Assembly (NCBI RefSeq): GCF_023273855.1
Contig: NZ_CP096884.1
Coordinates: 2,914,001-2,978,000 of the forward strand
Origin: Seonamhaeicola sp. ML3
GTDB lineage: Bacteria; Bacteroidota; Bacteroidia; Flavobacteriales; Flavobacteriaceae
Direction of reading: 5' to 3'
Length of the DNA stretch: 64,000 nt
Shown here: positions 8,646 through 17,789 of the stretch, one piece after another
Position numbering within the stretch: position 1 is the stretch's first letter
How the letters are laid out: every line of letters starts with the position of its first letter
The notes under the pieces: model-generated
Databases searched by the model: none
What the model was told of the DNA's origin: nothing
What the model saw: the letters and a program-made list of their open reading frames with translations, nothing else
Position numbers and translations under genes: made by a program

Positions 8646-8653
8646 CAAAAGTA
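8646..8653 (-). promoter_or_regulatory. -7 box of the 2OG-oxygenase gene
   Basis: TACTTTTG on the minus strand ends 30 bases before the ATG. It faces away from the TATATTTG box of the divergent E1 gene. No -33 TTG seen. Confidence 0.45.
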
Positions 8654-8721
8654 TGAAATTAATGTAAAGATGCTCAGGATTTATTTTGACTTTAAAAATG
8701 AGGCGAGATTGGTTTTTATCC

Positions 8722-8729
8722 TATATTTG
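8722..8729 (+). promoter_or_regulatory. -7 box of the E1 dehydrogenase gene
   Basis: TATATTTG matches TAnnTTTG exactly. The expected transcription start (about 8736) precedes the in-frame GTG at 8744 by only a few bases, which favours the ATG at 8768 as the real start. Confidence 0.5.
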
Positions 8730-8767
8730 GTCTACCTGCACAGGTGTTAAACACTATAATCTCTTTA

Positions 8768-10753
8768 ATGAAGCAACTCGAATATAATATTGGTAACCTC
8801 AAAGAAAAAAAACTGCTGAAGTTGTATAGGAACCTTTTGAAGCCAAGGATGGTAGAGGAGAAGATGCTTAAATTATTGAGGCAAGGGAAGATTAGTAAAT
8901 GGTTTTCTGGTATAGGGCAAGAGGCTATTGCTGTTGGAGTTACTATGGCTCTTAAAGATACCGAGTATATTTTGCCTATGCACAGAAATTTGGGGGTTTT
9001 TACAACGAGAGGTATTCCGTTATACAGACTGTTTGCGCAATGGCAAGGCAAAGCCTCTGGGTTTACACAAGGTAGAGATCGTTCATTTCATTTCGGGACA
9101 CAACAATACAAGATTGTTGGCATGATTTCACACTTAGGACCACAACTTGGTGTTGCAGATGGCATAGCTTTGGCTGGTAAATTAAAAAAAGAAAATAGTG
9201 TCACAGTTGTTTTTACAGGCGAAGGTGGAACTAGTGAGGGAGATTTTCATGAAGCGCTAAATATAGCCTCGGTATGGCAATTACCAGTTATATTTTGTGT
9301 TGAAAACAATGGCTATGGACTTTCAACACCTACTAATGAACAATACAATTGTCAAAATATAGCCGACCGTGGGATTGGTTATGGTATGGAGTCTCATATT
9401 ATAGATGGTAATAATATTATAGAAGTCTACAAAACAGTAAAAAAAATAACGAAGCAAATCCGAAAACAACCACATCCTGTTTTATTAGAATTTAAAACAT
9501 TTAGAATGCGTGGGCATGAAGAGGCTAGTGGTGTTAAATATGTTCCTGAGGAGTTGTTGGAGGCTTGGTCAAAAAAAGACCCTGTAATAAACTTTGAAAG
9601 TTTTTTAAAATCTGAAGGGGTAATTACTGAAGATGGAATATTGAGCATTAAAGCAAACATTACTAATGAAATTAACGAACATTTAGAAGTAGCTTTAGAA
9701 GAAAATGATTTAGAATCAATTGAAACTAATGAGTTAAGTAGTGTTTATCAAAACTTTGAATATGAATACTTTGAATATTTAAATAACAAAAAAGAAATTA
9801 GATTTATTGATGCTATTGCCTCTGGTCTAAAGCAAAGCATGGAGCGACACGAAGATCTCATTATTATGGGACAGGATATCGCAGAATACGGTGGCGTTTT
9901 TAAAATCACCGAAGACTTTGTAGATCAATTTGGAAAAGAACGTGTTAGAAATACGCCCATTTGTGAATCTGGAATTATAGAAACAGCTATGGGCTTATCT
10001 ATTGCTGGAATGAAAGCCGTGGTTGAATTGCAATTTGGAGATTTTATAAGTTCTGGATTTAATCCCGTGGTAAATTATTTGGCAAAATCCTTTTACAGAT
10101 GGCAACAAAATGCCGATGTCGTTTTAAGAATGCCCTGCGGTGGCGATGTAGGTGCTGGGCCATTTCATTCGCAAACCAACGAAGCTTGGTTTACAAAAAC
10201 ACCCGGACTAAAAGTAGTTTATCCTGCATTTCCATACGATGCGAAAGGCTTGCTAGCTACAGCTATCAATGACCCAAATCCTGTGTTGTTTTTTGAACAC
10301 AAGGCATTATATAGAAGTATAAAGCAAGATGTACCTACTGGATATTACACCTTACCTTTTGGAAAAGCATCGCTTATACATGAGGGTGCTGACATCACAA
10401 TCATATCCTTTGGCGCGGCTTTGCACTGGGCCCTAAATACGTTGGAGAACAACCCTAATATTGATGCCGATGTGATTGATTTAAGAACCCTCCAACCTTT
10501 AGATACCGACACTATTTATGCTTCTGTAAAGAAGACCGGAAAAGTAATCATTTTACAAGAAGACTCTATGTTTGGAGGTATAGCAAGCGATATTTCAGCT
10601 TTAATACAAGAACACTGTTTTGAATATTTAGATGCTCCCGTAAAGCGCGTGGCTAGTTTAGATACGCCTATTCCTTTCGCAAAAGCCCTGGAGCAGCAAT
10701 ATTTGCCCAAGGAACGTTTTGAAATTGAGCTAAAAGCACTTTTACATTATTGA
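8768..10753 (+). CDS. Branched-chain 2-oxoacid dehydrogenase E1, fused alpha and beta subunits
   Basis: 661 residues from the ATG (MKQLEYN). The alpha half carries the thiamine diphosphate motif (TGEGGTSEGDFHEALN ... VENNGYGLSTP) and RMRGHEEAS. The beta half begins about residue 335 (EIRFIDAIASGLKQSM) with GQDIAEYGGVFKIT, CESGIIETAMGLS and a transketolase C-terminal domain (ADITIISFGAALHWAL, LRTLQPLD). It decarboxylates 2-oxoacids and passes the acyl group to E2 lipoate. E2 and E3 are not in the window. Alpha-beta fusion is common in Flavobacteriia. Branched-chain substrates are most likely; pyruvate or acetoin cannot be excluded. Confidence 0.88.
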   Translation: MKQLEYNIGNLKEKKLLKLYRNLLKPRMVEEKMLKLLRQGKISKWFSGIGQEAIAVGVTMALKDTEYILPMHRNLGVFTTRGIPLYRLFAQWQGKASGFTQGRDRSFHFGTQQYKIVGMISHLGPQLGVADGIALAGKLKKENSVTVVFTGEGGTSEGDFHEALNIASVWQLPVIFCVENNGYGLSTPTNEQYNCQNIADRGIGYGMESHIIDGNNIIEVYKTVKKITKQIRKQPHPVLLEFKTFRMRGHEEASGVKYVPEELLEAWSKKDPVINFESFLKSEGVITEDGILSIKANITNEINEHLEVALEENDLESIETNELSSVYQNFEYEYFEYLNNKKEIRFIDAIASGLKQSMERHEDLIIMGQDIAEYGGVFKITEDFVDQFGKERVRNTPICESGIIETAMGLSIAGMKAVVELQFGDFISSGFNPVVNYLAKSFYRWQQNADVVLRMPCGGDVGAGPFHSQTNEAWFTKTPGLKVVYPAFPYDAKGLLATAINDPNPVLFFEHKALYRSIKQDVPTGYYTLPFGKASLIHEGADITIISFGAALHWALNTLENNPNIDADVIDLRTLQPLDTDTIYASVKKTGKVIILQEDSMFGGIASDISALIQEHCFEYLDAPVKRVASLDTPIPFAKALEQQYLPKERFEIELKALLHY

Positions 10754-10787
10754 TATTATAAGTTTTATTATGCGTAGTATTTTAAAA

Positions 10788-10827
10788 CACCATGCTTATA
10801 GCTTGCCGAGATCATATAAGCATGGTG
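10788..10827. terminator. Large hairpin between convergent E1 and exbD genes
   Basis: A perfect 12-bp inverted repeat (CACCATGCTTAT and ATAAGCATGGTG) with a 16-base loop. It sits where two convergent genes meet. There is no clear T run, so it may act as a bidirectional transcription barrier or a 3' end stabiliser. Confidence 0.55.
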
Positions 10828-10839
10828 CTGTAACTAAAT

Positions 10840-11397
10840 TTATCTTGTCTCTGCTTCAGATAACTTAAAAGGGTAAGCATCTTTAACTGTTTTCAGCTCT
10901 ACTTTAGTTAAATTGTCTTTGGACTTTCCAAATGTATTAATCGAATACTCGTTTCTTAACTCATTATAGGCTTTGGTCAATTCATTCTGTACAGCTACAT
11001 ATTGCTTATAAGTAGTCTGCTTCATGTTCTGTAAAGAAATAACGGCTTCACCCGGATTATCAGATGAACTCACCAATTGTTCACCATGGCAATAACTACA
11101 AGAGTTATCTCCGTTATTGTCTAAGAAATCTTTAGCGAGGTCTTTTAACTCCTCAAGCTTAACTAAATTGCCCTCAACCATAATTTGGTCTTTCCCGTTA
11201 ATCATAACCTGTAAAATGTTACGCTCATTAATGGGAGGGGAGCAATCCTGTCCATCAGGACAAGGTTTAGGGAGCAATCTGTTAATACCAACATCTGTAG
11301 AAATGGTCGCTGTTACCAAGAAAAAAATTAATAACAAAAAGGCAATGTCTGCCATAGACCCGGCGTTAATTTCGGGTCTGAATTGTAATCTTCTCAT
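10840..11397 (-). CDS. ExbD/TolR-family proton-channel subunit, stand-alone
   Basis: 185 residues: a short N-terminal cytoplasmic stretch (RPEINAGSMADIAFLLLIFFLVT) with the conserved Asp in the single membrane helix, then a periplasmic domain. ExbD couples the inner membrane proton gradient, with ExbB, to TonB. No ExbB or TonB gene is adjacent, so the partner must be elsewhere. The periplasmic part contains PCPDGQDC and an SCSYCHGEQ segment whose Cys pair recalls flavobacterial ExbD paralogues; here it reads CxxCH. A GCCGGA/TCCGGC hairpin (11416-11432) lies in the 5' untranslated region. Confidence 0.88.
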   Translation of the reverse strand: MRRLQFRPEINAGSMADIAFLLLIFFLVTATISTDVGINRLLPKPCPDGQDCSPPINERNILQVMINGKDQIMVEGNLVKLEELKDLAKDFLDNNGDNSCSYCHGEQLVSSSDNPGEAVISLQNMKQTTYKQYVAVQNELTKAYNELRNEYSINTFGKSKDNLTKVELKTVKDAYPFKLSEAETR

Positions 11398-12036
11398 AAA
11401 ATTATAGTTTAAATGGCCGGAGTTGGTCCGGCAGGTTAATGTGAAGGTTATTCACAAAAACAATACCATAACTTTATGGTTATTAATGTTCTAATTCTTG
11501 TAACTGCTGTTTTATCTAACACAACTCAATTTGATTACTTGTGTTTTTAGTGTGCAAAGCGTTTTGAACCTTTCCAAACGATGTCGCATGAAGATCTAAA
11601 ATTTATCAATTGCCTAGAAGGGAATAAATTTTCTTGTGTGATGTGGTTAATTTTTTTTGATATTTTAATTACTGCTCTCATTTTTTGATTGATGAAAGTT
11701 TTTTTTGAGACGTTACTATCTGTAACGTCTCTTTGTGTTCCAAGTATGACTTTTTGTTGTACTTAGTGTTCCTGAAATTTGGTTGTTGTTTAAAGTTCTC
11801 ATAATTATTCGTTTTTTAATGATTTATATCAGATAGACGATAAGAAATTAATTTTGTTACAGTACTATGCATTGCAAAGTAGTAATTTAACAGATTTTAA
11901 CAATTTTTGATTGTTTTTGTAAGGGTTACACTATAATTTTCACTAAAAAGAGCTTAGGAATGGTTTTTGATAAAGCATTCAGTAAATATTTATGTTATTA
12001 GGTAACTATAAGTTATTTTTGAATTATCTAATTATT
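11398..12036. other. Long intergenic region, no gene found
   Basis: About 640 AT-rich bases between divergent genes. It holds a GC-rich hairpin near exbD (11416-11432) and an isolated perfect 10-bp hairpin GAGACGTTAC / GTAACGTCTC at 11707-11731 with a 5-base loop. I see no frame with protein-like composition and no tRNA signature. Confidence 0.5.
11707..11731. terminator. Isolated perfect 10-bp hairpin, possibly a terminator
   Basis: Arms GAGACGTTAC and GTAACGTCTC with loop TATCT, followed on the plus strand by TTTG and preceded by seven T. No known gene ends here, so it may end an unannotated small RNA or be a degraded repeat. Confidence 0.35.
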
Positions 12037-12726
12037 ATGAAGCCAAATAAGGTAAACATATATACTTATGTCTTTTTCTTGCTGATTTTCTGTTATTCAA
12101 CACATGCACAGATTGATTCAAAGAAGAAGAACCTTGTTATACCCGCAGTTGAGACCGAAAACGACACTTTGGATGGGTCTCCTTTAGTACCGCCAAAAAC
12201 TGTTAAAAGCGATGGTGATTTTAGTGGTTTTAACTTGCCAAAACCAAATGTTAATCTAAAAATGCCCAAGAAGGAGCTGTCCATGTTTAAGGAGGAATTT
12301 GGTAATCCTGGAGAGCTATTCGCTGATCGACTTGAAAATCAGCAAAAATCTATTATTAAAGAATTAGAGTTAGGAACTAAAGGAAGTAAAGTCGATGTGT
12401 TTTTTGGGAACCATAAAACAAAATCCAAAACGGTAAAAGTGATGTATCGAGATTATGGTCTTGAAGATGGAGATTTAGTCCGTATTTCGGTAAATGACGA
12501 GATAATAATTTTTAGAGCTGCACTATTAAATTCTTTCGGTAGTTTTGAATTAAAATTACGACCAGGTGTAAACAAAATAGAGTTTTTGGCACTAAACGAG
12601 GGTTATGCACTTCCCAACACGGCACATTTTAGGGTGCTGGACGATAAAAATAATATTATAGCCGCTGATCTTTGGGCACTTTCAGTAAACGTGAAAGGAA
12701 CAGTTAATATTATTAAAGAGGAATAG
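12037..12726 (+). CDS. Secreted protein of unknown function
   Basis: 229 residues from the ATG MKPNKVNIY; a start 45 bases upstream is open but would put 15 residues before the signal peptide. A signal peptide (TYVFFLLIFCYSTHAQ) ends in AQ, typical of Bacteroidetes signal peptidase I sites. The mature part has a Pro-rich linker (LPKPNVNLKMPKKEL) and a C-terminal beta-rich domain (about 130-225: DYGLEDGDLVRISVNDEII, SFELKLRPGVNKIEFLALNEG) resembling small adhesion-like or carbohydrate-binding sandwiches. Convergent with the aldo/keto reductase, two bases apart. I do not recognise the family. Confidence 0.7.
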   Translation: MKPNKVNIYTYVFFLLIFCYSTHAQIDSKKKNLVIPAVETENDTLDGSPLVPPKTVKSDGDFSGFNLPKPNVNLKMPKKELSMFKEEFGNPGELFADRLENQQKSIIKELELGTKGSKVDVFFGNHKTKSKTVKVMYRDYGLEDGDLVRISVNDEIIIFRAALLNSFGSFELKLRPGVNKIEFLALNEGYALPNTAHFRVLDDKNNIIAADLWALSVNVKGTVNIIKEE

Positions 12727-12728
12727 AG

Positions 12729-13742
12729 CTATTTAACAATCTCATCAATCACTTTTAATTCCTCGTCTGAAAACTCTAAATTATCCAAACCTTTTAGGTT
12801 TTCCTTTAATTGATTTGCAGAACTAGCACCCAAAAGCACTGAAGCCACGGTAGGTTGTCTTAAAATCCAAGCAACAGCCATTTGCGATAATTTTTGTCCG
12901 CGTTCTTGGGCAATGGTATTCAGTCTTCTAATCTTTTCAAGGTTGTTGTTCACCATCTCTGTATTCAAATAACTTAAATCCTTAGAAGCCCTAGAGCCTT
13001 CTGGTATACCATTTAAATATTTGTCGGTAAGCATACCTTGAGCCAATGGCGAAAAAGCTATACAACCAACACCATTCTTTTCTAAAGTTTCTAAAAGTTT
13101 GTCTTCTACCCAACGGTCAAAGATAGAGTATCGTGCTTGGTGCAATATAAAAGGGACATTGTGATTTTTTAATAACGCAGCAGCTCGTTGTGTTTCCTCG
13201 GCACTATAATTAGAAATGCCCACATATAAAGCCTTTCCTCGTCTAACAATATCTGCCAAAGCACCCATGGTTTCTTCTAAGGGTGTTTCGGGGTCTGGAC
13301 GATGATGATAAAAAATATCTACATAATCTAAGCCCATTCGTTTTAAACTTTGATCTACACTTGCGATTAAGTATTTTCTCGACCCCCAATTTCCATAGGG
13401 GCCTGGCCACATATCGAATCCCGCTTTAGAGGCGATAAACATTTCATCCCTGTAGTGTTTAAAATCTTGCTTCAGTATAGTGCCAAAATTTTCCTCAGCT
13501 GAACCATAAGGAGGACCATAGTTGTTGGCTAAATCGAAATGTGTAATTCCTAAATCGAACGCATAGCGAATAATCTCCCTTCCGTTTTGAATATTATCGA
13601 CAAATCCGAAGTTATGCCATAAGCCTAGGGAGATAGCAGGCAAACGAACACCACTTTTTCCAGAGCGTCGGTAAGTCATGTTATCATAGCGACTTTCTGA
13701 AGCGCTATAGGTTTTAACTCCTGATTTATCGTTTATATGCAT
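12729..13742 (-). CDS. Aldo/keto reductase, YghZ / Kv-beta-like
   Basis: 337 residues with a complete AKR barrel: catalytic Asp-Tyr-Lys-His set seen as DLANNYGPPYGSAE (Asp, Tyr), FIASKAGFDMWPGPYG (Lys) and DIFYHHRPDPETP (His), then NADPH-binding SPLAQGMLTDKYL. The YHHRPD motif is typical of the YghZ (L-glyceraldehyde 3-phosphate reductase) and potassium channel beta group. Cytosolic NADPH-dependent aldehyde reduction is likely; the substrate is not fixed. Single gene; a GCGATAT/ATATCGC inverted repeat (13744-13769) lies just upstream of the start and could be a protein-binding site. Confidence 0.9.
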   Translation of the reverse strand: MHINDKSGVKTYSASESRYDNMTYRRSGKSGVRLPAISLGLWHNFGFVDNIQNGREIIRYAFDLGITHFDLANNYGPPYGSAEENFGTILKQDFKHYRDEMFIASKAGFDMWPGPYGNWGSRKYLIASVDQSLKRMGLDYVDIFYHHRPDPETPLEETMGALADIVRRGKALYVGISNYSAEETQRAAALLKNHNVPFILHQARYSIFDRWVEDKLLETLEKNGVGCIAFSPLAQGMLTDKYLNGIPEGSRASKDLSYLNTEMVNNNLEKIRRLNTIAQERGQKLSQMAVAWILRQPTVASVLLGASSANQLKENLKGLDNLEFSDEELKVIDEIVK

Positions 13743-13743
13743 T

Positions 13744-13769
13744 GCGATATGTTTTTGAGATGATATCGC
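13744..13769. promoter_or_regulatory. Inverted repeat before the aldo/keto reductase gene
   Basis: GCGATAT and ATATCGC arms, 12 bases apart, begin two bases upstream of the start codon. A possible operator; no regulator gene is adjacent. Confidence 0.3.
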
Positions 13770-13797
13770 TAAAATAGGAATTTAGATTATAACCTGT

Positions 13798-15162
13798 CTA
13801 ATTTGTAATTGTATTCAATTGTGATATTAAGTCGTCTTTAATGGAACTATTAACATCGCTTAATGGTGCTAGAGAAGGATTCAATAAGTTAGGGTTTTCT
13901 AAAGGGTTTTCCGATAAATCATACAAAGCCTCAGAGCCATCTCCGAATAAAATATATTTATGGGTTGCATTTCGTATAGTAACATCTTTAGTGCCCGCAT
14001 CGTTTAAAATCTCAGAATAATTGTATTGTCTGGTGTTTGCAGAACTGCTAGAAAGTAAATTCTTTATACTAAAACTATCGTATATTTGAGAAGTGCCCGT
14101 ACCCGCTAAATCAGCAATGGTAGCAAATAAATCTGTGGTATTTACTAGTGCTTCTTCTAATTGAGCAACCCGAGTAACACCTTTTCCTGAAATTACCATG
14201 GGCACTGCAACTCCACCTTGGTAAACGTTCCCTTTGGCTCTTCTGCTGTTGTATTCTTGAGCAACACGTCCGGGGGTGCCATTATCTCCAATAAAAATTA
14301 TAACCGTATTATCTCTTTCTTGTTGACTCATTGAATTTATTAACCTGCCCATTTCAGTATCTAGAGCTTCAAGAGCTGCCATGTAATAGGGCATAGTGTT
14401 CCCGCTAATGCTTGCTTGATCTGATGGTAAAGCACCTTGTGAGTGTAAATTGTTTGGAGGTAAATGAAATGGTGAGTGCGGTGCATTATAAGCTAACCAC
14501 AAAAACCAAGGCTTAGTTTGATCATTAATCCAATCTATTGCTAAATCTGTAAATTTGGAAGTAGCATACTCTGTAGAATTAGTTGAGTTGCCATTAATGT
14601 TTAATGTCCAATTCGTATAAGAGCTTATGTTACTAGTTGTACCAGCAAAGTAAGTTATACCCATTTCGTTAGCGTGGGTATTTGTTCTCCCTAAATGCCA
14701 TTTTCCAATTACAGCGTGACTGTATGCTTGGTTTGTGTTATCATCTAGGTGTTTTTGGATTGTTGTTTCACTTGTGTTTAGAGTAAGCCCAGCTCGAATT
14801 AATCCTGTTCTTAATCCGTATTTTCCTGTAAGAATACCGGCTCTGGTAGGGGAGCAAGTAGGGTTTGACCATGCATTATTAAACTTTAAGCCATTATCCA
14901 TTAAATCCACTAGATTAGGCATGTTTGGCTTTATACTGCCAATACTATACCCGGGGCAAGCATCGAGACCAAAATCGTCTGCTATTATGAGTAATATGTT
15001 TGGTGATTGGTTTTGCTCTGTGGGTTGTTGTTCTTCAATATGTTCTTCTTCGGTTTCCTGTTCTTGGTTGTTTTGTTCTATATCTCCCGAGCTACACGAA
15101 AAAATCAAGAAACAAACTACCATAGATATAAAGCTTAGTTTCTTATAAATGTCCATAGTCAT
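13798..15162 (-). CDS. Sulfatase lipoprotein (formylglycine type)
   Basis: 454 residues. A signal peptide with lipobox LIFSC (Cys23) is followed by an acidic Glu/Gln-rich linker (28-52) and a type I sulfatase domain. Metal-binding Asp pair in NILLIIADDFG (Asp62-63), formylglycine signature CSPTRAGILTG (Cys103, Arg107), then GKWHLGR and FIGDNGTPGR. It hydrolyses sulfate esters, probably from algal or animal polysaccharides, on the cell surface or in the periplasm. The maturase that makes formylglycine is not in the window. No polysaccharide utilisation cluster surrounds it. Confidence 0.9.
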   Translation of the reverse strand: MTMDIYKKLSFISMVVCFLIFSCSSGDIEQNNQEQETEEEHIEEQQPTEQNQSPNILLIIADDFGLDACPGYSIGSIKPNMPNLVDLMDNGLKFNNAWSNPTCSPTRAGILTGKYGLRTGLIRAGLTLNTSETTIQKHLDDNTNQAYSHAVIGKWHLGRTNTHANEMGITYFAGTTSNISSYTNWTLNINGNSTNSTEYATSKFTDLAIDWINDQTKPWFLWLAYNAPHSPFHLPPNNLHSQGALPSDQASISGNTMPYYMAALEALDTEMGRLINSMSQQERDNTVIIFIGDNGTPGRVAQEYNSRRAKGNVYQGGVAVPMVISGKGVTRVAQLEEALVNTTDLFATIADLAGTGTSQIYDSFSIKNLLSSSSANTRQYNYSEILNDAGTKDVTIRNATHKYILFGDGSEALYDLSENPLENPNLLNPSLAPLSDVNSSIKDDLISQLNTITN

Positions 15163-15320
15163 ACCTGTTTAGAAATGGGTTATTTTCATTTTAGACCTAA
15201 AGAATTTAAAATAGTTTAAATTAAAATCAATTTATATGTAAATTTTTTAATTCTACCGTTTTGTTAAAAAGTTGCGCATAATTTAAAGCAACGGCATAGT
15301 ACAAAACCCAATAAAGATGT

Positions 15321-15328
15321 TATTTTTG
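15321..15328 (+). promoter_or_regulatory. -7 box of the helicase gene
   Basis: TATTTTTG fits TAnnTTTG and ends 19 bases before the ATG at 15348. No -33 TTG at the right distance. Confidence 0.45.
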
Positions 15329-15347
15329 CTTGGTCAAAAACTAATGC

Positions 15348-16904
15348 ATGTCCGTTGTATCTCAAATTGAATTAGCCGAAAGAAAAACAGGAAAAGACCT
15401 TTATAGTTACCAAAAAGGGGCTATAGACAAAATTTTTAAGAGCTTTGATGAATCTCGTCCTGATTATCATTTATTATATCAATTGCCTACAGGTGGTGGT
15501 AAGACAGTAATCTTTTCTGAAATAGTTAGGCAGTATCTAAAAACTCATAAAAAGAAGGTGCTTGTAATGACGCACCGAATCGAGTTATGTAAGCAAACCT
15601 CTAATATGCTTACAGAATTTGGAGTCATAAACAAAGTTGTTGATAGCAAGGCCGATTTAAGTGACCAATCAGAATATTCTTGTTTTGTTGCTATGGTTGA
15701 AACCTTAAATAACAGGTTGCACGATGATAAATTAGACATTTCGGATATTGGATTGGTCATTATCGATGAGGCCCACTACAACTCATTTACCAAATTGTTT
15801 AAATTCTTTAGCCAGTCTTTCATTCTAGGAGTTACTGCAACACCTTTAAGCTCTAGTATTGAATTGCCCATGACCGACAATTACGATGAACTTATTGTTG
15901 GCGAAAGTATAGAATCATTAATAGATAATGGCTTTTTGGCCAGAGCTGAAATGTTTAGTTACAATGTTGGCTTAACTTCTTTGGTTGTCGGTGCTAATGG
16001 AGACTATACTGTTAAATCTTCTGAAGACCTTTATACCGATGACAACATGCTTACTAAGCTGTTAAGGGCTTATGAAGAACGTTCCAAGGGTAAAAAAACT
16101 TTAATATTCAACAATGGTATCAATACATCATTACATGTTTATGATACCTTCAGAAGAGCTGGTTATCCCATAGCACATTTAGATAATACTCATTCTAAAA
16201 AAGAACGTGCCTACATACTAAAGTGGTTTAAAGAAACTCCAGATGCTATTTTAACCTCTGTAAGCATCTTAACCACTGGTTTTGATGAACCTACAGTTGA
16301 AAGCATTATTTTAAACAGGGCCACTAAATCACTTACACTTTACTACCAAATGATAGGTAGAGGTTCTCGTGTGCTTGAAGATAAGAAAACGTTTCAGGTA
16401 ATTGATTTAGGGAATAACTTCCATCGCTTTGGACCATGGGGCGACAATCTGGATTGGCAACGTATTTTCAGGTCGCCAAACTACTATTTGGATTCGCTAT
16501 TGAGCGATGAAGAGTTGGAAAGCAATTTTAGATATGAAATGCCAGACGATTTGCGTGCCGAATTCGGAAATTCTAAAGAGGTGTTTTTCGACATTCAGCG
16601 CACTTATGTAGAATCAATAAGATCAGGTGAGTCTTCTAAAGTTGTTTTAGAACGTTCTATTGCTCAACATGCCTATATATGTATCGAAAATAGTGAAGAT
16701 GTCTACGATGCTTTAATGCTTGCCAGAAAGCTAGGTGATGATATCGACTTCAGGATTGGCCGCTATACAAAATGTATTAGTAAGAGTACCTTTAATTTTG
16801 TAGAGTGGTTAAAGGGAGAATACCGAAAAAAGCTAAACTCATATCTTAGGTCTAACTTCGATGAAGTTTTTGAATCTATTCATGGGCACCCTCCTGAGGA
16901 TTAA
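15348..16904 (+). CDS. Superfamily 2 DEAH helicase, RadD/XPB-like
   Basis: 518 residues with all SF2 motifs: Q-like YSYQKGAIDKIF, Walker A LPTGGGKT (46-53), VLVMTHRIEL (Ia), DEAH (140-143), GVTATP (III), and in the second RecA lobe TLIFNNGINT, SILTTGFDEPTV (V) and QMIGRGSR (VI). The Ile-Asp-Glu-Ala-His box and compact size match the YejH/RadD and XPB-like DNA repair group. A C-terminal domain of about 130 residues is unrecognised. A role in DNA repair or recombination is inferred from the family. It is followed after 24 bases by a DMT transporter gene. Confidence 0.88.
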   Translation: MSVVSQIELAERKTGKDLYSYQKGAIDKIFKSFDESRPDYHLLYQLPTGGGKTVIFSEIVRQYLKTHKKKVLVMTHRIELCKQTSNMLTEFGVINKVVDSKADLSDQSEYSCFVAMVETLNNRLHDDKLDISDIGLVIIDEAHYNSFTKLFKFFSQSFILGVTATPLSSSIELPMTDNYDELIVGESIESLIDNGFLARAEMFSYNVGLTSLVVGANGDYTVKSSEDLYTDDNMLTKLLRAYEERSKGKKTLIFNNGINTSLHVYDTFRRAGYPIAHLDNTHSKKERAYILKWFKETPDAILTSVSILTTGFDEPTVESIILNRATKSLTLYYQMIGRGSRVLEDKKTFQVIDLGNNFHRFGPWGDNLDWQRIFRSPNYYLDSLLSDEELESNFRYEMPDDLRAEFGNSKEVFFDIQRTYVESIRSGESSKVVLERSIAQHAYICIENSEDVYDALMLARKLGDDIDFRIGRYTKCISKSTFNFVEWLKGEYRKKLNSYLRSNFDEVFESIHGHPPED

Positions 16905-16928
16905 ACATATACCTTTAATATTTAGCTA

Positions 16929-17789
16929 TTGGATATAAGAAGCGCCTTAAAGTTTATGCTTATTAGTACATTGTCTTTTGCGTGTATGAATAGCACAGTA
17001 AAGTACCTAAGTGACATTAGCGCTTATCAAATTGTTTTCTTCAGGTCTATCACCACTTTGTTGTTCACCATGGTCTATCTTTTTAAAAATAAGATATCCA
17101 TTTGGGGCAATAACAAAAGGATATTATTGTTGCGCGGGTTGGTAGGTGTTACTTCTATGCTTCTTTTTTTTATGTCTACAAAGTACTTGCCTATTGGTAC
17201 AGCGGTTTCGTTACGTTATCTGGGGCCTATATTTGCATCTATTTTTGCCATTTTCTTTTTAAAAGAAAAAATAAAGTCAGTACAATGGTTGTTTTTCCTG
17301 TTGGCGTTTGCTGGCGTAGTTATTTTAAAAGGGTTTGATCTAGAACTGAATATGCTAGGACTCGCTCTTGTTTTATGCTCAGCCATATTTGTAGGTTTGG
17401 TTTATGTGATACTCAGTAAAATTGGTAAGAGCGAACACCCAGTTGTTGTGGTTAATTATTTTATGGCAGTTTCTGTACTTGTTGGAGGTTTGTTATCTAT
17501 TTCCAATTGGGTAAATCCTGCCAATAATTTGGAATGGTGTTTACTATTAAGTCTGGGGGTGTTTGGGTACTTCGGACAGGTTTTTATGACCAAGGCTTTT
17601 CAGATTGCTGCATCTACAAGTCAAATAGCACCACTAAAATATCTAGAAACTATTTTTACGCTGTTGCTTGGTGTGGCTATTTTTTCTGAAGTATATACGA
17701 TTTGGAGTTTATTGGGCATAAGCATGATAATTATAGGACTTGTTTTAAATGCCAAGTTTAAAGAACGTTTAAAAACACAGAATGAGTAA
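16929..17789 (+). CDS. DMT-superfamily (EamA) transporter
   Basis: 286 residues with about ten membrane helices in two EamA repeats (about 7-135 and 150-275), for example MLISTLSFACMNSTVKYL and LGPIFASIFAIFFLKEKI. It should export or import a small metabolite at the inner membrane; the substrate is unknown. The start is TTG (16929); an ATG at 16956 would remove nine residues and cut into the first helix. It overlaps the next transporter gene by eight bases, so the two are probably translated together. Confidence 0.85.
   Translation: MDIRSALKFMLISTLSFACMNSTVKYLSDISAYQIVFFRSITTLLFTMVYLFKNKISIWGNNKRILLLRGLVGVTSMLLFFMSTKYLPIGTAVSLRYLGPIFASIFAIFFLKEKIKSVQWLFFLLAFAGVVILKGFDLELNMLGLALVLCSAIFVGLVYVILSKIGKSEHPVVVVNYFMAVSVLVGGLLSISNWVNPANNLEWCLLLSLGVFGYFGQVFMTKAFQIAASTSQIAPLKYLETIFTLLLGVAIFSEVYTIWSLLGISMIIIGLVLNAKFKERLKTQNE

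Noticed and set aside
14735-15148. 137-codon plus-strand frame across the sulfatase
   Set aside because: Antisense shadow; the sulfatase signature is on the other strand.
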